A stretch of DNA of 64,000 bases, from the NCBI RefSeq assembly GCF_030812215.1, contig NZ_JAUSSG010000008.1:186001-250000 (forward strand). Direction: 5' to 3'. Both the position numbers and the translations under genes were made by a program. Numbering within the stretch: position 1 is the first letter of the stretch; every line of letters starts with the position of its first letter. Below are positions 52,013 through 60,837 of this stretch, in pieces. The notes under the pieces were generated by a model, which was given only the letters and a program-made list of their open reading frames with translations, was not told the origin of the DNA and searched no databases. This DNA is from Variovorax boronicumulans (GTDB taxonomy: Bacteria; Pseudomonadota; Gammaproteobacteria; Burkholderiales; Burkholderiaceae_C).

Positions 52013-52067
52013 GGGCAGAGTCAGCAGGGCGTGTGCGTGGGGGGCGTCGAAACGGAGGACAAAAGCA

Positions 52068-54389
52068 TCAGGGCAGTTCGCGCGAACTCACCGGGTCGGC
52101 CGTGGCTGGCAGCGCGCCGCGCAGCGGGCTCGGCGCCAGCTGGCGGTTGTCCGCGGCGGGTTGCGGCGGCGGAATGAGCTGTGTGCCCTGGAGGCGGGTC
52201 TCTCTCTGCCGGCCGGTGTCGGCTGCGCGCGGCGGAAGTTCGGGCAGCACGTTCGCGCCGTCCACGGCGCGCAGCATCACGTTGGAGGTATCGGGCTGCG
52301 TGCGCTGCTGCAAGCCGCGGATCTCGTCGTACCGGTCGTAGGCGAAGGCTTCGGTCGTATTGCCGTCGCGCATGACCGCCGGACGCAGGAACATCATGAG
52401 GTTGATCTTTTCGCGCGAACGGGCCTGGCTCTTGAACAGGTTGCCGAGCACCGGGATGTCGCCCGCGACCGGCACCTTCTCGACCGTGTTGTTGTAGCTG
52501 TCCGACAGCAGGCCGCCGAGCATGACCAGCCCGCCGTCTTCCACCAGCACGCTCGATTCGATGGAGCGCTTGCTGGTGGTCGGGCCGTTCGTGTTGTTGA
52601 TGCTCTGCTGGTCGACCGTGGAGGTCTCCTGGAAGATCGTCAGTTTCACGGTGCCGTTCTCGTTGATGGTCGGGCGCACGCGCAGCGTGAGGCCCACGTC
52701 CTTGCGCTCGACCGTGGTGAACGGGTTGACGCCTACCGAGCCCGAGGTGCTGGCGTAGGAGCCCGTGGGGAAGGGCACGTTCTGGCCGATGACGATCTTG
52801 GCCTCCTCGTTGTCCAGCGTCAGCAGGTTGGGCTTGGACAGCACGTTGGCATCCTTGTCGCTGTCGAAGAAGCTGGCGATCGCGCCCAGGATGTACTGGC
52901 CGCCGATCTTGCCCGCGATGCCGAGGTTCATGCCCGGCGCGAGCTGGATGCCGGCCACGTTTTTAGTGGCCAGTGCCTGAGTGAGCGCCAGGATGCTGGA
53001 GCCGGCGACGGTGGAGTTGGTGCCGATCACCGCGTTGTTGCCCAGCGCGCTTTGCCACTGCACGCCGAACTTCGCGGCCGCCGTGTCGCTCACCTCGACG
53101 ATCAGCGCCTCGATCATCACCTGCGCGCGCCGGCCGTCGAGCTTGTCGATCACCGCGCGCATCTGGCGGTACTGCGGTTCGGGCGCCGTGATGATCAGCG
53201 AGTTGGTCGACGGGTCGGCCTGGATCTGGCCGCCGGTGGACGGTTGGTTGGCGTTGTTGAGCGGCGCATTGGCGGCCGGCGAACCGCTTTGCCCGCTGCC
53301 GCTCATGCTGCTCTGGTTGTTGGGCTGGAAGCTGGTCTGCTGCGGTGCGGGGCTGCTGCCGCCGCCGGTGGCGCCGGGCGTGCCCGGCGTGGCCTGCTGG
53401 TTCGCCGCCATCGCTGCGCGCAGCGTGGCCGCCAGCCGCACCGCATCGGCATTCTTCAGATAGACCACGTAGATGTTGCCGGCCAAGCCGTTGCTGCTTT
53501 CCGCGGGCGGACGGTCGAGCTTCTCGACCAGCGTGCGAACCAGTTGCGCGCGTGCCGGATTGGCTGCGCGCAAGATGAGCGAATTGCTGCGCGGATCGGC
53601 CAGCAGCGTGGTGCGGAACGACGCATCGACCGCGCCGGGTGCAGCCCCGGGGGCCGCGCCCGAACCGCTGCCGTCGACCAGCCGCTGCACCAGCGGCAGC
53701 AGGTCGCTCGCGACCGAGTGCTTGAGCTGGATGATCTCGATGTCCGACGCGTTGGGCACGTCGAGCGCCGCGATGATGCGCGCGAGCCGGCGCATGTTGT
53801 CGGCGTAGTCGGTGATCACGAGCGAGTTGTTGCCCGGGTTCACGTTGATGGTGTTGTTCGGCGGAATCAGCGGGCGCAGCACCGGCAACAGGCTGTTGGG
53901 CGACTCGTAGTTGAGCCGGAAGATCTGCGTGACGATCTGGTTGCTGCCCGACGAAGCGGTGGCGCCGATCGAGGTGTTCACGGTGCTGCTCTGCAGCTTG
54001 GCATCGGCCTCGGGCACCACCTTGTAGAGGCCGTCGGCCTCCACCACCGCAAAGCCCTGCAGGCGCAGCGCTGAGGCGAACTGGTTGAAGGCGGCGGCCG
54101 GCTGGATCGCGCGGTCGGTGACCAGGTTCATCGTGCCCTTGACGCGCGGATCGACCACCACGTCGCGCCCGGTGACCACCGCCATGGTGCGGGCCACGGC
54201 CTCGATGTCGGCATTGGAGAAATTGAGCGTGATCGGCTCGCCGCGGCGCGGCGCGTCGCCCTGCGCGAAGGCGGGCGGCAACACCTGCAGGAAGGACGCC
54301 GCGATCAGCAGGCGCGCCGCGAGTGCGACGATGCCGAGGCGGGCGCCGGGCGTGCCGTGCGAGCCGAACGAGGGAGGGGACTTCGTCAT
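52068..54389 (-). CDS. gspD: Type II secretion outer-membrane secretin GspD
   Basis: This is the outer-membrane channel of the type II system. The 773 residues start with a long signal peptide (cleavage near AFA/QG at 42). An N0 domain (ITLNFSNADIEAVARTMAVVT) and three N-domains follow; a Gly/Ser/Pro/Gln-rich insert at about 345-395 lies in the third. The secretin domain ends with VPVAGDIPVLGNLFKS and LMMFLRPAV. The C-terminal tail is rich in Pro/Arg/Gln. It starts two bases after gspN ends. No pilotin gene is visible. Confidence 0.93.
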   Translation of the reverse strand: MTKSPPSFGSHGTPGARLGIVALAARLLIAASFLQVLPPAFAQGDAPRRGEPITLNFSNADIEAVARTMAVVTGRDVVVDPRVKGTMNLVTDRAIQPAAAFNQFASALRLQGFAVVEADGLYKVVPEADAKLQSSTVNTSIGATASSGSNQIVTQIFRLNYESPNSLLPVLRPLIPPNNTINVNPGNNSLVITDYADNMRRLARIIAALDVPNASDIEIIQLKHSVASDLLPLVQRLVDGSGSGAAPGAAPGAVDASFRTTLLADPRSNSLILRAANPARAQLVRTLVEKLDRPPAESSNGLAGNIYVVYLKNADAVRLAATLRAAMAANQQATPGTPGATGGGSSPAPQQTSFQPNNQSSMSGSGQSGSPAANAPLNNANQPSTGGQIQADPSTNSLIITAPEPQYRQMRAVIDKLDGRRAQVMIEALIVEVSDTAAAKFGVQWQSALGNNAVIGTNSTVAGSSILALTQALATKNVAGIQLAPGMNLGIAGKIGGQYILGAIASFFDSDKDANVLSKPNLLTLDNEEAKIVIGQNVPFPTGSYASTSGSVGVNPFTTVERKDVGLTLRVRPTINENGTVKLTIFQETSTVDQQSINNTNGPTTSKRSIESSVLVEDGGLVMLGGLLSDSYNNTVEKVPVAGDIPVLGNLFKSQARSREKINLMMFLRPAVMRDGNTTEAFAYDRYDEIRGLQQRTQPDTSNVMLRAVDGANVLPELPPRAADTGRQRETRLQGTQLIPPPQPAADNRQLAPSPLRGALPATADPVSSRELP

Positions 54390-54391
54390 GA

Positions 54392-55201
54392 TCAACCCAG
54401 GGTGATGATCGAACGCGCGTTGTCGCGTCGTCCGATGATGTTCAACAAATTGGAAAGAGCGTCTTCGCGGCCGGCCGCGGCACTGGCTTCGCCGTTGAAG
54501 CGGAAGGCAGTGCCGTTCCAGCTGCCGCTGCCGTTCAGTTGCAGGCTGCCTTCGCGCGTGCTGAGCAGGAGCGTGGGGCTGTTGCCGCCTTCGAGCGAGA
54601 GCCGGTAACTGCCCATCGGCTTGAGGGTCGACAGGCTGGAGGAAACATCGGTGGCGTCGAGCGTGGCCTGGCCCGCGATGCGCAGCACGGGGCCGTCCCA
54701 CTGCAACGAGAAGGCCTTGGTGGAAAGGTCGAGCGCACCGTCGAGCTTGAGCGTGTTCCAGGGTGCGCCGAGGCCGGTGAGCATCGTGGCGGGCCAGCGC
54801 GAGCGGCCGTCCTGCCAGTCGAGCAGCACGCCGTTGCCGCGCGGGCTGGCCTTGAGTTCGAGCGGACGCGGGGCGCAGCAGGGTAGGTCGAGCGAAGCAA
54901 AGATGCCACTGAAGCTCGGGCGCAGGCGCCAGTGCAGGAGGCCGGGCAGCGAGACGGCCTGCGCACCGCCGGTGCCGCTCGCGAACACCACGGCGGCCGC
55001 GCCGTTCCATACGGTCCCGCGCGGGTTGACCAGCAGCAGCCGGCCCTGGCTCCAGTTCGACAGCGCCGAGGCGAGCCAGCGCGCGGGCGCGAACAGCACC
55101 ACCGCCAGCACCGCGCCGATCACGATGCCGAGGAGAGCCCAGCGCCAGCCGCGTCGCGGCTTGGGCTCGGAGAGTGCGGAAAGCGGAGCGCGCGTCACCA
55201 T
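54392..55201 (-). CDS. gspN: Type II secretion protein GspN
   Basis: This encodes 269 residues with one N-terminal membrane segment (about 22-42) and a periplasmic beta-rich domain typical of GspN (LLLVNPRGTVWNGAA is the family signature). GspN is not present in all systems; its role is accessory and poorly defined. It lies 10 bases after gspM and two bases before gspD. Confidence 0.88.
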   Translation of the reverse strand: MVTRAPLSALSEPKPRRGWRWALLGIVIGAVLAVVLFAPARWLASALSNWSQGRLLLVNPRGTVWNGAAAVVFASGTGGAQAVSLPGLLHWRLRPSFSGIFASLDLPCCAPRPLELKASPRGNGVLLDWQDGRSRWPATMLTGLGAPWNTLKLDGALDLSTKAFSLQWDGPVLRIAGQATLDATDVSSSLSTLKPMGSYRLSLEGGNSPTLLLSTREGSLQLNGSGSWNGTAFRFNGEASAAAGREDALSNLLNIIGRRDNARSIITLG

Positions 55202-55211
55202 GCCGGGCTGT

Positions 55212-55754
55212 TCATCGAGGGGCGGGCAACGCCATCACGACGGTGCCCTCCCAGCGGACCTGCGGAAGCTGCGGCGCGTCCTTGTCCTTGTTGCCGGGCG
55301 CCGGCGGGGTGGCGGGTGCGCGCGTGAGGTGCACTTCGCGCGGCACCGCATGCGCATTGCCGCGCGCCTGCGCGAGCCACTGGGCGACCGTGCTGGCGGG
55401 CGTGGCGCGCAGCGTGACGGTGGCGCCGTCGCCACCGGCCGTCATCAGCTGCGCGTTGTTCACGCCGAGGCCCTCGCGCACCGACGTCTCGAGCGAGCGC
55501 AGCGCTTCGTCGCGGGCGAGGCGGGGCTGCGACTGCAGCGCCTTCGCGCGGTTCTGCAAGGTGGTCATCTGCTGCAGTTGCGCATCGAGCTGCGCGTGTT
55601 CGGCCGGTGCCGCGGCCAGCGTGCGCAGCGCGGGAGCGAGCGCAATCCACCAAAGCAAGGCAAGTACCACGAGCGCGACGGCCCCGCCGACCATCTGGCG
55701 CTCGCGCATCGCGAGGGCGGCCCAGCGGGCCTTGAGTTGTTCGCTGAAGTTCAT
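55212..55754 (-). CDS. gspM: Type II secretion protein GspM
   Basis: GspM is a bitopic inner-membrane protein that partners GspL. The 180 residues have a short cytoplasmic start (MNFSEQLKARWAALAMRER), one membrane segment (about 23-42), a coiled region and a ferredoxin-like periplasmic domain. The ATG overlaps the gspL stop by four bases. A longer open frame upstream is a shadow of gspL. Confidence 0.88.
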   Translation of the reverse strand: MNFSEQLKARWAALAMRERQMVGGAVALVVLALLWWIALAPALRTLAAAPAEHAQLDAQLQQMTTLQNRAKALQSQPRLARDEALRSLETSVREGLGVNNAQLMTAGGDGATVTLRATPASTVAQWLAQARGNAHAVPREVHLTRAPATPPAPGNKDKDAPQLPQVRWEGTVVMALPAPR

Positions 55755-56965
55755 CGGGGAGTGGCCTCGGCCTGCACGAGCAGCAGGTCGCCCTCGGTGC
55801 GCACGTTGTAGCCGCGTGGCGCCATCGCACCGGTGATCTGCGAGACCTCCGACGGCTGCAGCCCGAGGCCGCGCAGGCGCAGCTGGCCATTGGTGTAGTC
55901 GACGGCCGAAGGCGTGCGGCCGGGCGGAAGGTTGGTGGCGAGCGCGCCGACCATGGGTTCGAAATCGGTTGCCGCCACGTCGCCCACGGCCTGCTGGAGC
56001 GCGGCGACTTCGCGCGTCATCTGCAGTTGCGGGTCGATCACGATCTTCACCGAGGGGAAGGTCTGCGTGAGGATGGTCTTGGCGGCCTGTCGCTTGGACT
56101 CGAGCGCGCTGCGCTCCTTCCAGGCCCAGGCGTTGAGGCCGATCAGTTGCGTGAGCAGCAGCACGACGATGCCCCAGCGCGCGGCGCGCCATTCGGGCGC
56201 GTAGCGCAGCGTCTGCAGCACGGAGGCGAATTTCTTGCCTGCACGTGCGCGGCCGGTTGCGGCGAGATCGAACTGCGCGAGCTCCCACGGCGTGCGCGCG
56301 GCGTTGAGCCAACGCTGCGGCGCCTTCACGATCGGCACGCGACGCTCCAGCAGGTGCTCGGCCGCTTCGGCGACCGCGGGCTCGGTGGTGATGACGGCGG
56401 TGTCGAGAGGCAGGCTGCCCGACAGCGCCAGCCCGGCGCCGGCCAGCGGCAGCGAGACCACGCCATCGGCATCGCAGACGGTGAGCTGCGGGGCTTCGGG
56501 TTCGCCGGTGATTTGCAGCAGCGCCGGGCCGTCGGCGGCCTGCGGTGCGAATTCGGGGACGATGCGCACGACGCGGCGTCCGGCCGCTTCGAGCCCCTGC
56601 ACGATGCTGCGCAGCCAGATGCGGTTGCACGCCGCCACCCACACGGGGGCACCGGCTTTCGCGTCGGGCTCGAGCGCGAAGTGCAGGGCCTCGGGGTCGT
56701 CGAGCAGGTGTTCTTCGAGCAGGCCGTCGAGCACGGCGCGCAGCTTCGAGGCGCTGCCCATGCTGCCCTTGGGCAGCGTGACGCGGTGCCACGACAGCGC
56801 CGCGGAAGGAATGCCGAGCGTGACTTCGCTGCCCGAGGGCAACAGTGCCAGCAGCGCACGGCCCTGGTCGCGCAATGCAATGCCGTCGTCGCCGGCCTGG
56901 GCCCAGTCGTACTCACCCGCGGCGTCGGCCGGAGGCAGAGGGGCAATGAGCAGCAGCGGGGTCAT
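55751..56965 (-). CDS. gspL: Type II secretion protein GspL
   Basis: GspL links the cytoplasmic ATPase GspE to the inner-membrane platform. The 404 residues comprise an actin-like cytoplasmic domain (about 1-240), one membrane segment near 260-282 (WGIVVLLLTQLIGLNAWAW) and a periplasmic ferredoxin-like domain. It starts a second sub-unit of the operon: 127 AT-rich bases separate it from gspK, while its other neighbours overlap or nearly touch. Confidence 0.9.
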   Translation of the reverse strand: MTPLLLIAPLPPADAAGEYDWAQAGDDGIALRDQGRALLALLPSGSEVTLGIPSAALSWHRVTLPKGSMGSASKLRAVLDGLLEEHLLDDPEALHFALEPDAKAGAPVWVAACNRIWLRSIVQGLEAAGRRVVRIVPEFAPQAADGPALLQITGEPEAPQLTVCDADGVVSLPLAGAGLALSGSLPLDTAVITTEPAVAEAAEHLLERRVPIVKAPQRWLNAARTPWELAQFDLAATGRARAGKKFASVLQTLRYAPEWRAARWGIVVLLLTQLIGLNAWAWKERSALESKRQAAKTILTQTFPSVKIVIDPQLQMTREVAALQQAVGDVAATDFEPMVGALATNLPPGRTPSAVDYTNGQLRLRGLGLQPSEVSQITGAMAPRGYNVRTEGDLLLVQAEATPR

Positions 56966-57006
56966 GGAGATGGTCGGAAAAGCCGGTGATTGTAGGAGGG
57001 CGTCTG

Positions 57007-57045
57007 ACAGTCAATCGCTATTATTTGAATAGCATGGTTGACAGT
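57007..57045. repeat. Quasi-palindrome in the gspK-gspL spacer
   Basis: ACAGTCAA and TTGACAGT (one mismatch) flank a perfect inner stem GCTATT-ATTTG-AATAGC. This is the most AT-rich stretch in the type II cluster. It could be an operator or a weak hairpin terminator between gspK and gspL. Confidence 0.55.
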
Positions 57046-57055
57046 TGTGACGGGC

Positions 57056-57086
57056 GTTATAAGGCTTTTTGATCAATATATGTCAA
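57056..57086 (-). promoter_or_regulatory. Possible promoter for gspL-gspF
   Basis: On the minus strand TTGACA (57086-57081) is followed after 18 bases by TTATAA (57062-57057), or after 19 by TATAAC. It lies inside the gspK-gspL spacer, upstream of gspL and of the quasi-palindrome. Confidence 0.4.
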
Positions 57087-57092
57087 CGGTAC

Positions 57093-58097
57093 TCAGGGTT
57101 TAGCCGGAGTGGTCGTTGCGCCGGCGCCGCGGGTGCGCCAGACCGTCGTCACGGTGACACCATTGCGTTGCAGGAGGGAGTGCTCTTCGACCCAGGTGCG
57201 GTCCAGGCGCAGGCGGCCGTAGACCTCGAAGTACTGAGAGCCCACGCCGTGCTGGTTTGCGTTGAAGCGGGAGCCTTCGCTGGGCAGCCCCTGGTTGGCC
57301 TCGTCGACGGTCTTGAAGAAGGAGCGGGTGCGCTTTTCCACCAACTGCCGCGCGCTGGCGATCGGCATGTTTTCCAGGCTGGCGCTGATGGCCTCGGCGC
57401 TCGCGGTGTTGAGGTTGAGCGTGGTGCGCACCGGCAGGATCGTCACGTAGGGCTCGATGGCCGCGGCGGTCGAGGGCGAGAGCCCGAGCCACACCAGTTG
57501 CGAGACCTCCTGCGGCATCAATGGTGCATTGCCCGCATCGCCACCGCCGGAGGCCTCGTCGGTGCCGGTGGACAGCGTCCTCACGAGCCCGGTCGTCATC
57601 TGGCTGAGCTCCGAGGCCGGCAGGCCCAGCAGGTTGAAGAGCCGGGTGAAGGTGGCGACGCTGGCGGGCACCGGCTTGCCCGCATCGACCAGCGACAGCA
57701 CGTTGAGCTTGGACTGCGCATCGACGATGCGGCCCGACAGAAAAGCATCGGGCAGGCCTTCGAGGTTGTCGCTCGCCACGTTCTTCTCGGCCGACAGGAA
57801 GCTGGTGAGTCGGACTTCTTCGAGCGGCACCGCCCACGGTTCGCCCAAGTGATCGGGGCCGCCGGCGCGGCCGTCCTCGGCGAGGATCAGGCGCGACCAG
57901 TCGAGCGCACCGATCAGCACCCACGCGGCCTGCACGCGCGCGCGCTCGGCGCCTTCGACTTCGGCCGCGCGCCATTGCTGCCACAGCGCGGCGGCGGAGA
58001 AGGTGGCAACGAGCATCACCGTCAGCATTGCGGCGAGCAGCGCGGCGCCGGACTGCCGGCGTGCGCGGCGCATGGGCACAGGGGCGTGCTTTCTCAT
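57093..58097 (-). CDS. gspK: Type II secretion minor pseudopilin GspK
   Basis: GspK caps the pseudopilus tip together with GspI and GspJ. The 334 residues have a prepilin leader ending RRQSG (Gly17) before AALLAAMLTVMLVATF. The usual glutamate at position +5 is absent, as is typical for GspK. The large globular domain includes the helix-hairpin-helix-like NLNTASAEAI stretch. ATG 58097 overlaps the gspJ stop by four bases. Confidence 0.9.
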   Translation of the reverse strand: MRKHAPVPMRRARRQSGAALLAAMLTVMLVATFSAAALWQQWRAAEVEGAERARVQAAWVLIGALDWSRLILAEDGRAGGPDHLGEPWAVPLEEVRLTSFLSAEKNVASDNLEGLPDAFLSGRIVDAQSKLNVLSLVDAGKPVPASVATFTRLFNLLGLPASELSQMTTGLVRTLSTGTDEASGGGDAGNAPLMPQEVSQLVWLGLSPSTAAAIEPYVTILPVRTTLNLNTASAEAISASLENMPIASARQLVEKRTRSFFKTVDEANQGLPSEGSRFNANQHGVGSQYFEVYGRLRLDRTWVEEHSLLQRNGVTVTTVWRTRGAGATTTPAKP

Positions 58098-58801
58098 GAT
58101 GAACGCGCCGCCCCCACGGTCGGCTTGACCCAGTCGCGCGTGAGCGTGCCCGACAGCCCGTCGCCAGGTGGCAGGGTGATCACCAGACGCACGCCATCGG
58201 GCATGTTGACGATCGCGCCCGCGGGGTTGCCCGGGTTGGCCGGATTGGTCGGCGGGTTGGGTGCCGTGGGGAGCGAACCCGCCGGCGTCCAGGTGTTGTC
58301 GCGGAAGTAATAGAGCTGCCAGCCGCTGGCGGGCATCAGCACCACGTCGTTGTAGCCGCCGCCTTGCGCGCCGCCGTCCTGCGCCCAGGAGGCCGCGAGG
58401 TTCCAGGCCTGTTGCCATTCGCCGCGCGTGGTGAAGGCCTGCGACTGCCAGCGTTGCCAGCGCGGGCCTTCGGCGCCCGGCCGCAGGGTCCAGGCCACCA
58501 CCAGCATGGCGGGCGCCGTTGGATCGCTGCTGCGGCGCGTGAGCCGCAGCACGTTGCCGTCCCAGTCGATGGGGCGGGTCTGCGCGATCGAGGTCACGGC
58601 ATCGAGGTCGGCGCCCCATTGGGCGAGCGTGGCCTGCAGGGTCAGGATGGCGTCGGCGCGCTGCTGGTTCTGCGTGGTGGCGCGCGACATGCTGTCCAGC
58701 CCGCGCCAGCTCACGAGCGAGAGCAGCGCCATCACCGAGATGGCCACGAGCAGCTCGATCAGCGTGAAGCCGCGCGACGTCTTCGTCTTCATCGCCATCA
58801 T
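58094..58801 (-). CDS. gspJ: Type II secretion minor pseudopilin GspJ
   Basis: This encodes 235 residues with a prepilin leader MMAMKTKTSRG cleaved before FTLIELLVAISVMALLS. A globular beta-rich domain follows, including an Asn/Pro-rich loop (PTNPANPGNPAG). The first ATG at 58801 shares a base with the gspI stop (TGATG); ATGs at 58798 and 58792 are alternatives. Confidence 0.9.
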   Translation of the reverse strand: MMAMKTKTSRGFTLIELLVAISVMALLSLVSWRGLDSMSRATTQNQQRADAILTLQATLAQWGADLDAVTSIAQTRPIDWDGNVLRLTRRSSDPTAPAMLVVAWTLRPGAEGPRWQRWQSQAFTTRGEWQQAWNLAASWAQDGGAQGGGYNDVVLMPASGWQLYYFRDNTWTPAGSLPTAPNPPTNPANPGNPAGAIVNMPDGVRLVITLPPGDGLSGTLTRDWVKPTVGAARSS

Positions 58802-59184
58802 CAGAAGCGCCCCACCACGGTCGAGATGCGCAGGATCGGCGCGTTGACCTCGTCGCGTACCTGCACGTCGACGCGCCGGAAGTTCGGATTGAGCGTGGGC
58901 ACCGTCGAGGTCGTCACGTTGAACGAGGTGCCCGCCTGCACGCAGATGGAGCCCGAGTCGCCCACGGCCGGCATCTGCCGCGCGAGGCGGGCCTTGGCGA
59001 GTTCGTTTTCGGCGCACAGGCTGGCCAGCACCAGGTCGGACTGGCGCAGCGCGTTGCGCGTGAGCGACATCGTGGCCTGCGAGCCCGCGGCCAGCGCGAG
59101 CGCGACGATGCCCAGCGCGATCAGCACTTCGATCAGCGTGAAACCGCTGGAGGCCCATGCCCTTTTTCGGCGCCGCAATCTCAT
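58801..59184 (-). CDS. gspI: Type II secretion minor pseudopilin GspI
   Basis: This encodes 127 residues with a prepilin leader MRLRRRKRAWASSG cleaved before FTLIEVLIALGIVALAL. A small globular domain follows (CAENELAKARL is the family stretch). The ATG overlaps the gspH stop by four bases. Confidence 0.9.
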   Translation of the reverse strand: MRLRRRKRAWASSGFTLIEVLIALGIVALALAAGSQATMSLTRNALRQSDLVLASLCAENELAKARLARQMPAVGDSGSICVQAGTSFNVTTSTVPTLNPNFRRVDVQVRDEVNAPILRISTVVGRF

Positions 59185-59654
59185 GGAACGGGAAAGACGG
59201 TGAAGGGGCGCAGGCCGTCGGTGGCGATGCGCAGCGCGCGCGCGGGCGGGCCGGCGGAATAGAGCGTGATCTGCTGCGCCGCGATGATTGGATCGGGCCC
59301 GAGTTGCAGCGCGGGAACCAGCGTGCCGTTGCCCAGCGCGGCCTGGGCGGTGATGCCTTCGGCGACCCAGCCGCTGGGAATCGCATCGGCCGGAAGGCCA
59401 TCGAAGACGAAACTGCCTTCGACCGGGCGCCACCGCACGGCGACGCCGCTGGCCCGCGACTGGGCGCGGGCGGATTCGAGGAGGGCGGCGAGCCGGTCGG
59501 CTTCGCGGTCGAGCTTGGCCGCGTTGGTGTCGCGCATGGCAAAGCTCACGCTGGCGGTGGCGATCGCGATGATCGCGATCACGATGATCAGCTCGAGCAG
59601 CGTGAAGCCGCGCGCCGTGCCCTTGCTGCTATTGCCAGCTGCCGATGTCGGCAT
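59181..59654 (-). CDS. gspH: Type II secretion minor pseudopilin GspH
   Basis: This encodes 157 residues with a prepilin leader ending KGTARG before FTLLELIIVIAIIAIAT. ATG 59654 is chosen because GAGGG stands six bases upstream; it overlaps the end of gspG by 26 bases. An ATG at 59681 would lengthen the leader without support. The GspH domain ends near LRIATDGLRPFTVF. Confidence 0.88.
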   Translation of the reverse strand: MPTSAAGNSSKGTARGFTLLELIIVIAIIAIATASVSFAMRDTNAAKLDREADRLAALLESARAQSRASGVAVRWRPVEGSFVFDGLPADAIPSGWVAEGITAQAALGNGTLVPALQLGPDPIIAAQQITLYSAGPPARALRIATDGLRPFTVFPVP

Positions 59655-60069
59655 TCTTGCCCTCGCCGCCGTTCTGGCCATCGGCGCCGAACGAGAGCAC
59701 GTCGATTTCGCCCTTGATGCCCGGGTTCATGTACTGGTAGGGATGGCCCCAGGGGTCGTTGGGCAGCTTCTCGACGTAGGGCTTCCAGTTCGGGGCGGCC
59801 GGGCCGACGGTCGGGCGCGTCAGCAGCGATTGCAGGCCCTGCTCGGCGGTCGGATAGCGCTGGTTGTCCAGGCGGTAGAGCTTGAGCGCCTGCATCAGGT
59901 TGTTGATGTCGGTGCGGGCGGCCGTCACGCGGGCGTCGTCGGCACGCTCGATCACGTTCGGCACGATCAGTGCGGCGAGCACGCCGATGATGACCAGCAC
60001 CACCATCAGTTCGATCAGCGTGAAGCCGCGCTGGGCGGTCCGGGAGGCGGCACGAAGGAATTTGTTCAT
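59629..60069 (-). CDS. gspG: Type II secretion major pseudopilin GspG
   Basis: GspG is the main subunit of the pseudopilus. The 146 residues have a leader of 15 residues (MNKFLRAASRTAQRG) cleaved before FTLIELMVVLVIIGVLAAL, with the glutamate at +5. The body carries the conserved YRLDNQRYPTAEQGL and DPWGHPYQY. It is first in the minus-strand operon and divergent from gspC, 49 bases away. The prepilin peptidase is not in the window. Confidence 0.95.
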   Translation of the reverse strand: MNKFLRAASRTAQRGFTLIELMVVLVIIGVLAALIVPNVIERADDARVTAARTDINNLMQALKLYRLDNQRYPTAEQGLQSLLTRPTVGPAAPNWKPYVEKLPNDPWGHPYQYMNPGIKGEIDVLSFGADGQNGGEGKNADIGSWQ

Positions 60070-60118
60070 AGGTTGGGCGACATGATTCGGAAAGCGCGCT
60101 GCATGATAATCCGCGCCC

Positions 60119-60769
60119 ATGACAAGTCCTTACTCCGCCGCCCGCTGGCATGCCCCACTTGCAACGACAGGGCTTTGGGCGCTGGCAGCCGGCGCCGCGG
60201 TGTTCTGGGCCTTGCGCCTCTCGTCGCCGGCCGATGCGGTGGCCGCCGCGGCCGCGATGCCTCGGCCCTCGGTCACGGCGGATGCCGAGGCGGTCGGGCG
60301 ATTGCTCGGCGTGGTCTCCGCGCAGTCCGCTGCGCCCGCGGCTCCCGAGACGGCCAGCCGCTTCGCGCTGGTGGGCGTGGTGGCCGATCCGTCGAACCAG
60401 GGTGCTGCGTTGATCGCCATCGACGGCAAGCCGCCCAAGCCGTTCCGTGTCGGTTCCCGTGTCGGCGACAACTACGTGCTGCAGTCGGTGGGCGTGCGCG
60501 CGGCAACGCTCGGCGCGCAGGCCGATGGGCCGCCGGCGTTCACGCTTCAGCTGCCGGTGCGTGCGCCGATCAGCGTGGGCTTGCCGCCGCCGCCGATCTC
60601 CGGTGTGTCGCCGATGCCCGCGCCAGTCCAGGCGCCGGCGCAGAGGTCGGCCGCGATGCTGCCGTCCACCATGCCTGCGGTGGCGATGCCGCCACCGCAG
60701 CAGTCGCCGCAATCGCAGCCCGAGGCGGCGCAACAGCCGCAAGGACAGGCGCCAGCCGCCGCGCAATAG
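60119..60769 (+). CDS. gspC: Type II secretion protein GspC
   Basis: GspC couples the inner-membrane platform to the secretin. The 216 residues have one membrane segment (about 16-34), an HR domain (ASRFALVGVVADPSNQGAAL and VGDNYVLQSVGV), and a Pro/Gln/Ala-rich tail in place of a PDZ domain. It is divergent from gspG, unlike the common gspC-first operons. A bidirectional terminator follows. Confidence 0.87.
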   Translation: MTSPYSAARWHAPLATTGLWALAAGAAVFWALRLSSPADAVAAAAAMPRPSVTADAEAVGRLLGVVSAQSAAPAAPETASRFALVGVVADPSNQGAALIAIDGKPPKPFRVGSRVGDNYVLQSVGVRAATLGAQADGPPAFTLQLPVRAPISVGLPPPPISGVSPMPAPVQAPAQRSAAMLPSTMPAVAMPPPQQSPQSQPEAAQQPQGQAPAAAQ

Positions 60770-60787
60770 CGCGACGCAGCGACGACG

Positions 60788-60815
60788 AAAAAAACCGGCT
60801 GCGCGCCGGTTTTTT
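60788..60815. terminator. Bidirectional terminator between gspC and ilvA
   Basis: ACCGGC and GCCGGT form a stem around TGCGC, with an A-run before it and TTTTTT after it. It can serve both convergent genes. Confidence 0.85.
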
Positions 60816-60837
60816 GTTGTTTGCGAAGGGCCGTGCG

